Shown piece by piece: positions 1-8,701 of a DNA stretch of 56,014 nt (positions are counted from its first letter, which is position 1; the number at the start of each line of letters is the position of its first letter). The position numbers were made by a program, and so were the translations under genes. Location of the stretch: contig CAJOMG010000004.1 of the NCBI GenBank assembly GCA_905235595.1, forward strand, positions 1 to 56,014. Direction: 5' to 3'. Source of the stretch: an uncultured Desulfovibrio sp. (GTDB lineage Bacteria > Desulfobacterota > Desulfovibrionia > Desulfovibrionales > Desulfovibrionaceae). The notes under the pieces are model-generated. The model made no database searches. It was not told where the DNA came from and saw only the letters and a list, made by a program, of their open reading frames with translations.

Positions 1-46
1 ATTCGTAATCAGCAGGTGAAGAGTTCGATTCTCTTGGCTGGCTCCA
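1..46 (+). tRNA. tRNA-Thr (CGT), 3' part only
   Basis: The window opens inside a tRNA. Bases 2-8 form a seven-base anticodon loop with anticodon CGT at 4-6, which reads the Thr codon ACG. The 3' half of the anticodon stem follows at 9-13. The T arm is at 19-35 with the loop TTCGATT, the 3' acceptor strand is at 36-42, the discriminator base is T43 and CCA is encoded at 44-46. The 5' half lies outside the window. The 3' ends of tRNA genes are common integration sites, and an IS end lies about 130 bases downstream. Confidence 0.9.
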
Positions 47-54
47 ATAAAATC

Positions 55-88
55 AAGCCCTTACAGTGATTGACTGTAGGGGCTTTTC
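55..88 (+). terminator. Rho-independent terminator after tRNA-Thr
   Basis: A 12-bp stem (55-66 with 74-85, one G-T pair) encloses a seven-base loop and is followed by a short T run. It sits nine bases after the tRNA CCA end, so it most likely ends the tRNA transcript. Confidence 0.85.
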
Positions 89-175
89 TATTGAGGTAAC
101 ACAAAAAGAGACCGCTGCATAATGGTCGTAAAAGCAAAAATTTTGCATTTTTTGCAGCAAATTGACTTACATTTC

Positions 176-226
176 TGAGGTGGCCCCAGTTGTTAAACAG
201 TCCCCGATACTTTTATAGTTTGGACG
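176..226 (+). mobile_element. Solo IS terminus remnant (same IS type as at 20480)
   Basis: About 50 bases starting TGAGGTGGCCCC match, with few differences, the reverse complement of the IS right end that stops at 20480. Shared blocks include TTGTTAAACAG, CCCGA and TATAGTTTGGA. No transposase sequence follows, and the next gene's stop is at 252. This is therefore an isolated terminal inverted repeat, probably left by deletion or recombination. It reads inward to the right while the 20480 end reads inward to the left. Confidence 0.65.
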
Positions 227-251
227 CGGCTGGCAACAATGAGAGGATACT

Positions 252-974
252 CTACAAACTGCGTTCCTCAAGTCCGCTGCCGGAAGGCGCACTCCTGTCA
301 GGAGGAGTGGTGACGGTTTCAAGCCCAGGCAACAGGTCGTGCACTTCTGTAGGCGGGACAAGTGGGTCCACTGCATCCCTGCGCACAACCTTGCTGTCAC
401 GTACATAAAGTGAACAAGCAAGGCCAAAACATTCATAGATGGCTGCAAGAGTGCCTTCAAGTCTTTCTTTTTCATTACGTGGTGGAGGCACGAGCACATA
501 GTAGGTGCGGGTGCGACCACCCCGTTTGGGCTCAACCATACAGGAGACAATCCATTCATCCTGCCCGTCATTATCCCAGTCGGCTATTGCCGTCATATTG
601 ACAACAATTTTTTGAGTTGCATGGTCTATGCTGAAGCCGTTATCCCAGTGGCGTACGCGACTGTCTGGCTGGAGAGTGGCGTCGAAAGACGTGCCGAGAT
701 AGATGTCATGCACAGTGTCAGGCTGCTGCATAAAGGAAGGGGAAAGACGGTGGAAGAGTATATTCCCGTAATGTTGCACACCTGCGAAGGAAAGAGGGGC
801 TATATAGTCACCGTCAGCATCCAGCAGATTGCGGGCCTGCATTTCCCCCGTCATATTGTGCGCCATTTGAAGAAATGCTTTTTTTTCCACAACAACAACG
901 GGCCGTGTTGCACATCCCGTAAGCAGACAGCCCATAAAAAAAAGTATCCAGAATTTCCCCAAAAACATGTGCAT
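252..974 (-). CDS. Predicted lipoprotein of unknown function
   Basis: This is a 240-residue protein with a lipoprotein signal peptide: a hydrophobic stretch ending in the lipobox LLTGC, with the lipidated Cys at residue 21. It should be exported and anchored by lipid in the inner or outer membrane. I chose the ATG at 974 because AGGAG lies six bases upstream; a longer frame reaching 1004 lacks such a site. A short acidic stretch (DWDNDGQDEW) resembles calcium-binding loops, but I recognise no family. The C-terminal 25 residues are rich in Pro and Ser and look disordered. It diverges from the HlyD-like gene at 1161, so the 186 bases between them hold both promoters. Confidence 0.75.
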   Translation of the reverse strand: MHMFLGKFWILFFMGCLLTGCATRPVVVVEKKAFLQMAHNMTGEMQARNLLDADGDYIAPLSFAGVQHYGNILFHRLSPSFMQQPDTVHDIYLGTSFDATLQPDSRVRHWDNGFSIDHATQKIVVNMTAIADWDNDGQDEWIVSCMVEPKRGGRTRTYYVLVPPPRNEKERLEGTLAAIYECFGLACSLYVRDSKVVRRDAVDPLVPPTEVHDLLPGLETVTTPPDRSAPSGSGLEERSL

Positions 975-1160
975 TGCAACTCCTGGCGCTGCGATAACGA
1001 TCATTCAGCCAATTGGTGAGGTTTTTGTATGCGTATGCTCGTGTGTTGTAAAGTCAGAATGCAGTATGGCATGACATCTGCATAAATTGTCATATTGTTT
1101 AACAGAGTCACGTATTTGACACCATTGCCTGCGAATAATAAATAATTTTAGGAGCGCAGT

Positions 1161-2351
1161 ATGGCAGATACCCCTCTCTCACTTGAAATGCCCCACAGCA
1201 AGCCAGAGCAAAAACGCCCTCTGTGGGTACGGCTTGTACCGGTATGGGTACTTCTTGGTTGTGCCGCCGGCCTGTACTGGTGGGTGTTGGCGGGCAGAGT
1301 AGTCAGTACGTGGGGTACGCTTGATGCACTAGTTTATCCTGTTGCTTCTGATTTTTCTGCCGCAGTCGTGGCCGTCAATGTTCGTGAGGGCGATATTGTG
1401 CATGAGGGACAAGCCATTGCCCAGCTGGACGTACGCGAGGCGGAGCGGCAACTACGCGCAGCATCCCGTGAGGTGGCTGGATTACGCCCTTCAGTAGACG
1501 CTTTGAGCATGGAAGAGCTTGCCGAGCGTCTTAAGGCAGCGCAGGCATTTGAACAGGACATCACGCGACGTATTGCCAGTGCACGTCATAATGAGGCTGC
1601 GAAGAATAAACAGCTTCAAGAGCTTGTAACAAAACATGTGCAAGCGCAGCTGGCCCTGCGTACGTTGGAAGCACAGGGTGGGGAGCGCACAGTAGGAAAA
1701 TCGCGCTATGCCACAGTACGTGAGGCAGAGGAAAAGGCGCGTCATGCCATGGAGCAGGCCCATGCTGCCTATGAGGAGGCCAGCCTGATGCGTGCAGCGC
1801 TCGATCAGGAGCTGGCTCATGTGCGTGAAGAAAACCTGCGCTATAGGCAATGGGCATCGCGCCATCGTCATACCATACCCAACTATACACAGAATGCGTT
1901 GATGCATAGAGAAACACTGCGCAACAATGGTCAGATGACAGACAATAATCTCTACGCTCCCAGAGAAGGACTTGTGCTCAAGACGCTGGCTGCACCGGGA
2001 CAGATCCTTCAGGCTGGAGAACCTGTTGTTCTGTTGTTGCCCAGTGGAGAAGCTGTGCGCAACGCATACTGGGTTCTGGCCTATTTTTCACAGGAAGAGG
2101 GGACACGGATTAAGGCCGGGCAAAAATGCTCACTCAGTGTGAAAGGGGAGAATGGGCATTTCTCCGGAAAGGTATATGATTTGCTTGTCCCACAACCTCT
2201 TCCGGATACAGCGCATACGGTTGATGGCAATAGGGATGCTGCGGCACTCTTCATACCGGTGCGTGTGCTTATTGATAACAATGATGCACGCGTTCTCATG
2301 CCAGGCGTTGAGGCACGTTGCGTTGTGAGCACACGCAGTATCTTGCCATAA
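1161..2351 (+). CDS. HlyD-family membrane fusion (periplasmic adaptor) protein
   Basis: The 396-residue protein has one N-terminal transmembrane helix (about residues 23-45), then the first half of a biotinyl-lipoyl-like domain (DALVYPVASDFSAAV...VREGDIVHEGQAIAQLD). A long coiled-coil hairpin (about 90-240), the second half of the lipoyl domain (YAPREGLVLKTLAAPGQIL) and a beta-barrel region follow. This is the plan of HlyD/EmrA adaptors that link an inner-membrane exporter to an outer-membrane channel. No ABC transporter, MFS pump or TolC-like gene is adjacent, so the partner is unknown. The start has AGGAG nine bases upstream (1150-1154). The gene converges with the YcaO gene with only three bases between their stop codons. 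Confidence 0.85.
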   Translation: MADTPLSLEMPHSKPEQKRPLWVRLVPVWVLLGCAAGLYWWVLAGRVVSTWGTLDALVYPVASDFSAAVVAVNVREGDIVHEGQAIAQLDVREAERQLRAASREVAGLRPSVDALSMEELAERLKAAQAFEQDITRRIASARHNEAAKNKQLQELVTKHVQAQLALRTLEAQGGERTVGKSRYATVREAEEKARHAMEQAHAAYEEASLMRAALDQELAHVREENLRYRQWASRHRHTIPNYTQNALMHRETLRNNGQMTDNNLYAPREGLVLKTLAAPGQILQAGEPVVLLLPSGEAVRNAYWVLAYFSQEEGTRIKAGQKCSLSVKGENGHFSGKVYDLLVPQPLPDTAHTVDGNRDAAALFIPVRVLIDNNDARVLMPGVEARCVVSTRSILP

Positions 2352-2354
2352 GGA

Positions 2355-4103
2355 TCAGGTGTCGGAGGTATCAAGCTCTGTCAAATGTGTTCGCGCGAAA
2401 TCCAAGCTCGGATCCAGATCCAGTGCAGCGGCAAGATGCATGCGGGCAGCATCAGTATTACCCAGAAACTTTTCGCACAGCCCTAAATTGGCAAGGTCAA
2501 TGGCTGAGCCTTTATCTATGTGCAATACGGCCTGAAAAGCTGCAACAGCTTGTGCATAATTACCTGTCTTAAAACGGGCCACACCAAGCAGATTGGCATA
2601 CTCCTTCATTTCCGGACAAAGGTCTACGGCTTCTTCCAAAGCTGGCAGAGCCTCCTTCCAGCGTCCTTCCAAGGTATCTGCATACCCCTGATAAAAAACG
2701 GCAAGAGCGCGCGCCTCGGCATCTGGTTGCAGAGGAACTGCAGCGGCAAAGGCAGTACGTGCTTCTTCATAGTTAGAAGCACGCAGTGCCAGCATGCCTT
2801 TGAAGAATGGCAAAAAGTGCGCATTTGGATAGCACGAGGCCAGTACGTCAAGTCCATGCAGAGCATCGGCAGTATCGCATTCCTCTGCCAGTTTGCGGCC
2901 CACGAAGAGGCCCAGACTTTCATTCTTGTCTCGTTCACGAAATTCCAGCCCAGGAACTATACTGTAGTGTGTCGGTATGCCAATGGCGGGATGTGTGGTT
3001 TCAACGGCAAAGACTTCCAAAGGTGCCATTTGGCCTATGGCTGTGCGCAGTTCTGCACAAATGTCGTTGCAGGATACGTTTGGCAGTTGTGAAAGCGGTA
3101 CTTTGGGCCCCTGCAGCAACCACTGTATCTGGTCAGGATCTGTGAATTTGGGGAGCCCTGATGCTTCATAACAGGCGTTGGTGCAGAAATCACCGGCCAG
3201 CTGTGCAACTTCAGTAACAGCACGAATGGCGGCCTTGGCAGGAGAAGACGCAGTGCCTGCAGTGAAAACAATTTCCGAACTGCTGGGAAAGGTCGCCGGG
3301 TCCCAGGCCAAAGCCGCTACGGTAGGCAATGGCATGCCTTGAGAAAAGTCTTTAAGTGTCAGATGGATACCCTCGCGTGCAAATGAAGCTAGCAGATCGT
3401 AAAGGACACTGTCTTCTTTGCAGGAAGCCGGGTCAATGATGGGAAGCTGTGGGCGCAGGCGATCAATGCGACAACATACATGTCGTTCCACCAGTTCACA
3501 AAGACCTTGTAACAGGGATTCTTCATCAGTATTCCCTGCAGAAGTGCCGTTAAACTCACCAAGCAGTTTGAACCAGTCCAGCGGCAACCATGTAGTTCTA
3601 CCATCTAGTAGACGTGTAGCCGGATAAAACTGCCACGGTGTGAGATTGAGCACATGACGCGCTTTTTCAGGTGGAAGGCTGTCATGCACGGAAAGCAGTA
3701 TCTCATGGACGGGCAGCAGATCGCTGCCGAATCGCGATTCGGCTTCGTACCATGTTGCGCTGACCATATGCGGCCTTTGCTGCCAGAAACTGAAAAAGGC
3801 ATAGCGCTCCATCAGCTCCATGAGTGCAGAAGCCTCAGCCTGTTCTGGTGAGGAACCTTTGCCCATTTGCTTGCGTACGGGCATGATGCGTTTCGCATCT
3901 GTACCGCATTCGCTCAGAAAAACGGGTATGCCCAACCTGCCTGTATCTATACGACGCGTACGGGCAAGGATGTCCAGGCCACTGCCTGTCAAGCAGGTAC
4001 GAACGTGGGCAATGGTTTCTGCCGGCTTTATGGCCTTGTCCAGATCTTGTGTGTATGTCTTGGGGCAGGAGTGCAGGATAATGCGGGGGGGCTGTGTGCT
4101 CAT
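2355..4103 (-). CDS. YcaO-domain protein with C-terminal TPR repeats
   Basis: This is a 582-residue fusion. Residues about 60-400 form a YcaO domain with the family's ATP-binding signatures: GKGSSPEQAEASALMELMER (about 82-101), then LLQGLCELVERH (about 194-205), and a third helix AIRAVTEVAQLAG. YcaO enzymes use ATP to activate peptide amide bonds (azoline or thioamide formation), and E. coli YcaO assists RimO in modifying ribosomal protein S12. Residues about 430-575 are TPR repeats, which usually bind peptides or proteins. It lacks the C-terminal PxP ending of azoline-forming cyclodehydratases, and no RiPP precursor gene is visible. The start overlaps the stop of the upstream methyltransferase by four bases (ATGA), so the two are probably translated together. 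The substrate is unknown. Confidence 0.8.
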   Translation of the reverse strand: MSTQPPRIILHSCPKTYTQDLDKAIKPAETIAHVRTCLTGSGLDILARTRRIDTGRLGIPVFLSECGTDAKRIMPVRKQMGKGSSPEQAEASALMELMERYAFFSFWQQRPHMVSATWYEAESRFGSDLLPVHEILLSVHDSLPPEKARHVLNLTPWQFYPATRLLDGRTTWLPLDWFKLLGEFNGTSAGNTDEESLLQGLCELVERHVCCRIDRLRPQLPIIDPASCKEDSVLYDLLASFAREGIHLTLKDFSQGMPLPTVAALAWDPATFPSSSEIVFTAGTASSPAKAAIRAVTEVAQLAGDFCTNACYEASGLPKFTDPDQIQWLLQGPKVPLSQLPNVSCNDICAELRTAIGQMAPLEVFAVETTHPAIGIPTHYSIVPGLEFRERDKNESLGLFVGRKLAEECDTADALHGLDVLASCYPNAHFLPFFKGMLALRASNYEEARTAFAAAVPLQPDAEARALAVFYQGYADTLEGRWKEALPALEEAVDLCPEMKEYANLLGVARFKTGNYAQAVAAFQAVLHIDKGSAIDLANLGLCEKFLGNTDAARMHLAAALDLDPSLDFARTHLTELDTSDT

Positions 4104-4864
4104 GGACGCTCCAAAATAAGAATACTGTAGATGCGGCGCTGACTGTCATTATCATTGTCGTGAGCCGTAACACCAATATGACCTTCTGTTATGCGGAAGC
4201 TTCTGGCTGCCAGCTTGGCAAAACGTGGTTTGGCACGCGCAATATCAGTGCAGAAAAAAGCCTTGCCGCCCGGTGCAAGGTGGCGGTCAATGAATTTGAT
4301 GAGTGGGTGGTGTAAGTCATCAAGGTAAAGTATTTCCGAAGCGGCAATCACATCAAAAGCATTGGGGAAACGCGTATCACGCCATGGTGCTGTAACATCA
4401 AGACGGGCTACGGTAATGCGCTCGCTAAGACCGTTGCGCAACACATTGGCCTCGGCAAACATCAATGCTTGTGCAACGGCATCCGTAAGCAGAATATGAG
4501 AAAAACCGTAACGGGCTGCAATAAGGCTCAATACGCCACAACCACTCCCTAGCTCCAGAAGTGATTTGCCTTCTGGAGCATATTTGCGCAAAAATCTGCC
4601 AAGTACAAAGGAGCCTGGCCAGATCTTGGCCCAGAGGGGTAGATCCTTGAGCGGATTACGGATTGCTTTACGTTGCAGCAGTTTATCCACATGAGCCTGC
4701 ATGTTGCGGACGGCAAGAACTTCCAGCACAGTATCATCAACGTGCAAAGGTTCAAATTCCACTGTAAAGTCAGTGCAGATTTTTTGGAGTAACAGGTCCA
4801 GTTTCTGTTGTTCTTGCTCTGAGGGTGCCTGCACTGCAGGTGAGGTAGTTGGATATGGTGCCAT
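4100..4864 (-). CDS. Class I SAM methyltransferase, lysine-methyltransferase-like (METTL20/21 type)
   Basis: The 254-residue product has a PLWAKIWPGSFVLGRFL segment, the SAM-binding motif LLELGSGCGVLSL (near residue 105), an acidic motif II (LLTDA) and a post-motif ASEILYLDD. The (P)LW.K.WP segment and D/E-x-x-Y post-motif are typical of the seven-beta-strand protein methyltransferases related to METTL20/21 and ETF-beta lysine methyltransferase, so a protein substrate is more likely than a small molecule. I prefer the ATG at 4864 because AAGGA lies seven bases upstream; an in-frame ATG at 4888 has no such site. It is translationally coupled to the YcaO-TPR gene and divergent from prmA, another protein methyltransferase. 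The substrate is not known. Confidence 0.75.
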   Translation of the reverse strand: MAPYPTTSPAVQAPSEQEQQKLDLLLQKICTDFTVEFEPLHVDDTVLEVLAVRNMQAHVDKLLQRKAIRNPLKDLPLWAKIWPGSFVLGRFLRKYAPEGKSLLELGSGCGVLSLIAARYGFSHILLTDAVAQALMFAEANVLRNGLSERITVARLDVTAPWRDTRFPNAFDVIAASEILYLDDLHHPLIKFIDRHLAPGGKAFFCTDIARAKPRFAKLAARSFRITEGHIGVTAHDNDNDSQRRIYSILILERP

Positions 4865-5036
4865 GCCGTTTCCTTGGTCAAGAGACATCGTCTAAGGCAC
4901 AGTATACGTTATCGGTGGGTAAGGCAATACCGAGTATTTTACTATGTTATAGACTATCTTGCCTGTGGCTCGACCTGGCATGGGAAGTCTGTCATAATGT
5001 ACTATCTTTCTTATGGAGAGACAGGAGTTTTGAAGC

Positions 5037-5885
5037 ATGAAACCAATAATTCGTTTTGAGGTAACAGTGCCTGAAAATGATACGGAGCCAGTTACTGGCT
5101 TTCTGGCTTTGCATGTGCCTTTTGGCTGGGAAGAAGAGCGACTGGCCAGCGGTGCAACGTGTTTTCGTATCCACAATGAACACATGGATTTTATAGATGG
5201 ATTGCATCTTGCACTTCAAGCCGCCTTTCCCGAAGTGCAGTGCACAAAAACCATGTTAGAAGAACAGGATTGGCTCAGTGCCTGGCGTCAATTTTTTACT
5301 CCTGTGACCTGTGGCAGCCGTTTTGTAGTACTTCCTCCATGGCTGGCAGAAACCCAGGATTTTCCAGACAGGACAAAGGTTCTTATTGAACCCAAAAGCG
5401 CTTTTGGCACAGGACATCATGCCACCACTGCCTTGTGTCTTACTGTTTTGAGCGAACTGCTGGATTCAGGTAGGGTATATGCAGGGCAGAATTTCCTCGA
5501 TTTGGGTACGGGTTCCGGGGTACTGGGCATTGCATGTTGCAAGAGCGGTCTTAATGGTGAAGGCTATGACATTGATCCCCTAGCCATTGATAACGCACTA
5601 GAAAACCGTGCTCTCAACAATGCTGAAGGTTTTCTGCCATGCATCGGCAGCATTGATGATCTAGCAGGTCGGACTTTTGATTTGATCTTGGCCAATATTC
5701 TGGCCCGACCTCTGATAGAGATGGCCCCATATTTATGTCAGGCTCGAAAAGATGGCGGGTGTCTTGTACTGTCCGGTCTGCTGACAGTGCAGGCAAACGA
5801 TGTGGTTGCAGCTTATGCAGCTCAGAACCTCCCAGCGCCTCGGCGAGAAGTGGACGGTGAGTGGTGCGCACTTGTCTGGCAATAG
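5037..5885 (+). CDS. prmA: Ribosomal protein L11 methyltransferase
   Basis: PrmA methylates ribosomal protein L11 at several amino groups using SAM. The 282-residue protein has the family pattern: an N-terminal substrate-binding region with EQDWLSAWR, the linker IEPKSAFGTGHHATT, the SAM site FLDLGTGSGVLGIA and the catalytic-loop motif LANILARPL. Its length is normal for the family. The start has AGGAG at about 5023 (tacaggagttttgaagc). It is the first gene of a short run with two small membrane proteins and diverges from the methyltransferase/YcaO pair, sharing a 172-base intergenic region. Confidence 0.92.
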   Translation: MKPIIRFEVTVPENDTEPVTGFLALHVPFGWEEERLASGATCFRIHNEHMDFIDGLHLALQAAFPEVQCTKTMLEEQDWLSAWRQFFTPVTCGSRFVVLPPWLAETQDFPDRTKVLIEPKSAFGTGHHATTALCLTVLSELLDSGRVYAGQNFLDLGTGSGVLGIACCKSGLNGEGYDIDPLAIDNALENRALNNAEGFLPCIGSIDDLAGRTFDLILANILARPLIEMAPYLCQARKDGGCLVLSGLLTVQANDVVAAYAAQNLPAPRREVDGEWCALVWQ

Positions 5886-6226
5886 AGGCCAGTCTTGCCC
5901 TTTTGCTCTGCACGTTCATCGCACTGACAGAGAGTTTGGCTATGGAGCCACAGTACATACTGTTGCCATCAGAAAGCATGGCATCTTGGCTATGGCTGGT
6001 AGTATTGTTGGCCGGTGCAGTCGTGCAACTGGCAGGTGTTTGCAAACATCAACGTATTCTGCTGGCTGTGGGAACTGTTTTCATCTGCTGCGCAGCGTGC
6101 TATGACAGAGACCCCGTGCTGGCCGTCGGGCAGCTACTCATCACCATGGCTTTTTGGCCTCGTGCATCCGAAGGTTCTCGGGGATGGAGCTCAAAAGACA
6201 ATTCTGGAAAACGTGGGTCACAATAG
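5861..6226 (+). CDS. Small membrane protein, unknown
   Basis: The 121-residue product has an N-terminal hydrophobic segment and two more predicted transmembrane stretches (about 43-58 and 64-80), then a polar, basic tail rich in Ser, Gly and Lys. It begins at a GTG that overlaps the 3' end of prmA by 25 bases, which suggests coupling. An internal ATG at 5942 is a possible alternative start. I recognise no family. Support is the hydrophobic pattern and its place between prmA and another small membrane protein. Confidence 0.5.
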   Translation: MVRTCLAIEASLALLLCTFIALTESLAMEPQYILLPSESMASWLWLVVLLAGAVVQLAGVCKHQRILLAVGTVFICCAACYDRDPVLAVGQLLITMAFWPRASEGSRGWSSKDNSGKRGSQ

Positions 6227-6268
6227 CACAAAGCAATATGGCATATTGTGATACTTTCAGGAGCAAGC

Positions 6269-6421
6269 ATGAATGATAAGCTGCTGGTGGCCGGCGTAAG
6301 CGGGCTTTCTTTTTTTCTGGGCGTACTGGTGGGTAGCAGCAGCTATCCGTGGACGACGTTTGCCATCTGTATGGTTGTAGGGGCGGCGACAGCCTGCATT
6401 ATATATCTCATGCGCCGATAA
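6269..6421 (+). CDS. 50-residue membrane protein
   Basis: A short gene starting at ATG 6269 with CAGGAG about five bases upstream and ending at TAA 6419-6421. Its 50 residues form two hydrophobic helices (about 5-22 and 28-46) separated by GSSSYPWT and ending in Arg-Arg, a typical small two-helix inner-membrane protein. It lies 42 bases after the previous membrane protein, so both are probably in the prmA transcript. The function is unknown. Confidence 0.6.
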   Translation: MNDKLLVAGVSGLSFFLGVLVGSSSYPWTTFAICMVVGAATACIIYLMRR

Positions 6422-6463
6422 GCCTGAGGGAATGAATGTCTTGCACGTGACACATGGAACTAA

Positions 6464-7378
6464 TCAAGCTCTTGCACATTGCTGCAACCCAAGCTCTATA
6501 AGACGTTCAAGCAGTTGACCAAAATCCAGCCCTATGGCTGCTGCTTCTTGAGGCACGAGGCTGGTTGCCGTCATTCCTGGCAAGGTATTGACCTCGAGAA
6601 TAGTGAGCGTGTCATCAGAGCTTAGTATAAAATCTGTTCTGCTGTAGCCCCAAAGGCCGAGGGCCCTGTGAGCAGCTAACGCCAACTCCTGCACACGGTG
6701 TGTTAGCGCAGGGGAAAGTGGTGCTGGGCATATTTCATGTGCACCGCCCTGGGCATACTTGCTTTCATAATCAAAAAAATCACCCAAAATAGGTTCAATG
6801 AGAATGGGGGGCAGAGGATCGTCTCCCAGAATACCACAGGTCACTTCGTGCCCTGACAGAACAGGCTCCAGCAGCACTTCATCGCCTGCTGCAAAGATGG
6901 GAGTTATTAGTTTTTGCAATGCCGTTATGTCTGCAGCGCGTCCTGTACGCAGGGATGAACCGCCCGTATTGCTCTTGACAAAAAGCGGAAAAGGCAGACG
7001 CGGTTGCCATGTTGTAGAAGGTGGGCAAGGAAGAAACTCCCAGTCAGCAGTGGGCAGCCCCATATGCCGAAATATTTGCTTGGCTGCGCTTTTGTTGAGA
7101 GCAAGAAAAGACCCGGCTGGCCCAGCCCCTTGATACGGGCAGTGCACGCGATCGAGGAGAGCCTGAACCAGACCGTCTTCCCCGGGTCTGCCATGGAGGT
7201 TGATAAGGGCAAAATCGTGTCGAGTTGCTGCATCCAGCAAGCGGTCAAAACCATCAAACAGATCAAAAAACGTTACCGTGTGACCACGTGCTTCCAAGGC
7301 CGTGCGCATGGCACGGGCCCCATTGAGAGAAACTTCACGCTCCGTGGACCACCCGCCCGCAATCAAAAGAATCTTCAT
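6464..7378 (-). CDS. ddl: D-alanine--D-alanine ligase
   Basis: Ddl joins two D-Ala molecules using ATP to make the dipeptide for peptidoglycan precursors in the cytoplasm. The 304-residue protein has the N-terminal GGWSTEREVSLNGA loop, LNLHGRPGEDG, the ATP-grasp core (PLFVKSNTGGSS, EVTCGILGD) and the C-terminal SRTDFILSSDDTLTILEVNTLPGMT segment with its metal and substrate ligands. I chose the ATG at 7378 (GGGGAT upstream, protein starting MKILLIAGG); a longer frame would need a TTG at 7405. It overlaps the end of the HD gene by 44 bases, so the two are read as one unit. Confidence 0.92.
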   Translation of the reverse strand: MKILLIAGGWSTEREVSLNGARAMRTALEARGHTVTFFDLFDGFDRLLDAATRHDFALINLHGRPGEDGLVQALLDRVHCPYQGAGPAGSFLALNKSAAKQIFRHMGLPTADWEFLPCPPSTTWQPRLPFPLFVKSNTGGSSLRTGRAADITALQKLITPIFAAGDEVLLEPVLSGHEVTCGILGDDPLPPILIEPILGDFFDYESKYAQGGAHEICPAPLSPALTHRVQELALAAHRALGLWGYSRTDFILSSDDTLTILEVNTLPGMTATSLVPQEAAAIGLDFGQLLERLIELGLQQCARA

Positions 7379-8003
7379 GAAGCGACATCCCCAACTGCGC
7401 TTCAAGAGCGCATTCTATATGTTTTCCTTGTTCGTAAGCTGCTGTAATGCCTGACCGTGCTTCTTTTGTGCTGCCATATCTATCAAGCAGGTCATCGTAC
7501 CTTTCTTGCAGCGTTACGCAGGCATCGTGTTGGATGCGTTTGTCCGCATAGATAACAAAAAAAGGGAGGGAACAGATTGTAGGGCCCTCAGGCAGGGGCC
7601 ATGGCCACCAAACGTGTAGTATGACACCCTGTGCTATGGCGTAGTTGTGTGTTTCAGCAACAACCCAGGACGCTCCCACCTGGGCATGACTGCCGCCGTG
7701 GCGTACACAATAGGTCTTGGCAATATCATGCAGCAGACCGCTGGCATGAACTTCATCAATGTTTACGGCAAAGCCCAGTTCTGAAGCACGGCGTGCTAAC
7801 ATTGTGGCCACATGCGCGACAAGCAGAGAGTGCCGTCGTATATTGGGCAACATGTCGTATTTATTCCATAACGCAAAGCAAGCTGCATCATCTGGCACAG
7901 GACATGAGGAATTTGCCCGGTACAGATCTGGAAGGTAGGGCAGGCCGTCCAGTGAACGCGCAAAACCGGGAAGAGGCCGTTGCGGGCTGGATTCACTATT
8001 CAT
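7335..8003 (-). CDS. HD-domain phosphohydrolase
   Basis: The 222-residue protein carries an HD domain with the metal ligands in order: HSLLVAHVATML, HASGLLHDIAK and HAQVGASWV, followed by a later Asp (VIYADKR). HD proteins of this kind hydrolyse phosphate bonds in nucleotides or related compounds; this one resembles the YqeK/nucleotidase-like group but lacks enough signal to name a substrate. The start is uncertain: ATG 8003 is used, while a GTG at 8027 is possible, and neither has a strong ribosome site. Its 3' end overlaps ddl. Confidence 0.75.
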   Translation of the reverse strand: MNSESSPQRPLPGFARSLDGLPYLPDLYRANSSCPVPDDAACFALWNKYDMLPNIRRHSLLVAHVATMLARRASELGFAVNIDEVHASGLLHDIAKTYCVRHGGSHAQVGASWVVAETHNYAIAQGVILHVWWPWPLPEGPTICSLPFFVIYADKRIQHDACVTLQERYDDLLDRYGSTKEARSGITAAYEQGKHIECALEAQLGMSLHEDSFDCGRVVHGA

Positions 8004-8120
8004 TGGAAAAGTATGCCATCGCTGCACTGAGAAGGCAAGATAAACGACTGAAATAAAAGTACCGTCGCGCTCTCAGAACCTCTGCGGCATGGAGCACACT
8101 GGAAAAGGCTCATTGAAACC

Positions 8121-8696
8121 TTATGCCTTGATTGAACGGGAAACGAAGTGCAACACATTATCGTAGAGGGTTGGTTCTGCGTAGGGAGTAAGTACTTTGG
8201 TCCGGTTGGCTCCCACCATGAGCGAAATGATAATCTGGGCAGTTGTCCTGCTGTTTACAGGTATGATGCTCCCGTCACGCACGCCACGGTCTAAGAGTAA
8301 TTCAAGCTCACGATACACTTGTGAGAACATGGAATCCATTTGATCACGGTCAGTCTTTGTTTTCATATCACTATATGGGGAACAGCGCACCAGAACTAAC
8401 CAGTTACTGTTTTTGTCCACGGAAAAGTCAAGATATGCACGACAAAAACGCATGACACCGTCATAGCCAGAGTTGGCGCCGGCTATGGCATCTTGCAGCG
8501 ATGCAAGAAAATGTTGCAGAACATCTATACCGGCTGCAAGAAACAGTTTTTCTTTATTACCATAATGATGATTTAGCAAACCAAGAGCTACGCCAGCGCG
8601 TTCGGAAATTTTTTTGAATGTTGTTTCTACATAACCATATTCACCAAAAAGATCTTTGGCAGCCTGCAAGAGTGCGTCTTTCTTGTTTGTGTTCAT
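8121..8696 (-). CDS. TetR-family transcriptional regulator
   Basis: The 191-residue protein has the TetR N-terminal helix-turn-helix (KDALLQAAKDLFGEYGY, then FKKISERAGVALGLLNHHYG), a normal start to the conserved KEKLF helix, and an all-helical ligand-binding and dimer domain. TetR regulators usually repress a nearby gene and themselves until a small ligand binds. A TACCAA-N7-TTGGTA inverted repeat lies just upstream of its start (8702-8720), which suggests autoregulation. No efflux pump or other usual target is adjacent. The neighbours are the Lon-like protease upstream and the HD gene downstream. Confidence 0.88.
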   Translation of the reverse strand: MNTNKKDALLQAAKDLFGEYGYVETTFKKISERAGVALGLLNHHYGNKEKLFLAAGIDVLQHFLASLQDAIAGANSGYDGVMRFCRAYLDFSVDKNSNWLVLVRCSPYSDMKTKTDRDQMDSMFSQVYRELELLLDRGVRDGSIIPVNSRTTAQIIISLMVGANRTKVLTPYAEPTLYDNVLHFVSRSIKA

Positions 8697-8701
8697 ATAT
8701 A

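Noticed and set aside
1116-1144. TTGACA-N17-TAAATA as promoter for the HlyD-like gene
   Set aside because: The start of transcription would fall on or next to the ribosome site at 1150-1154, leaving no usable leader. It is too close to be convincing.
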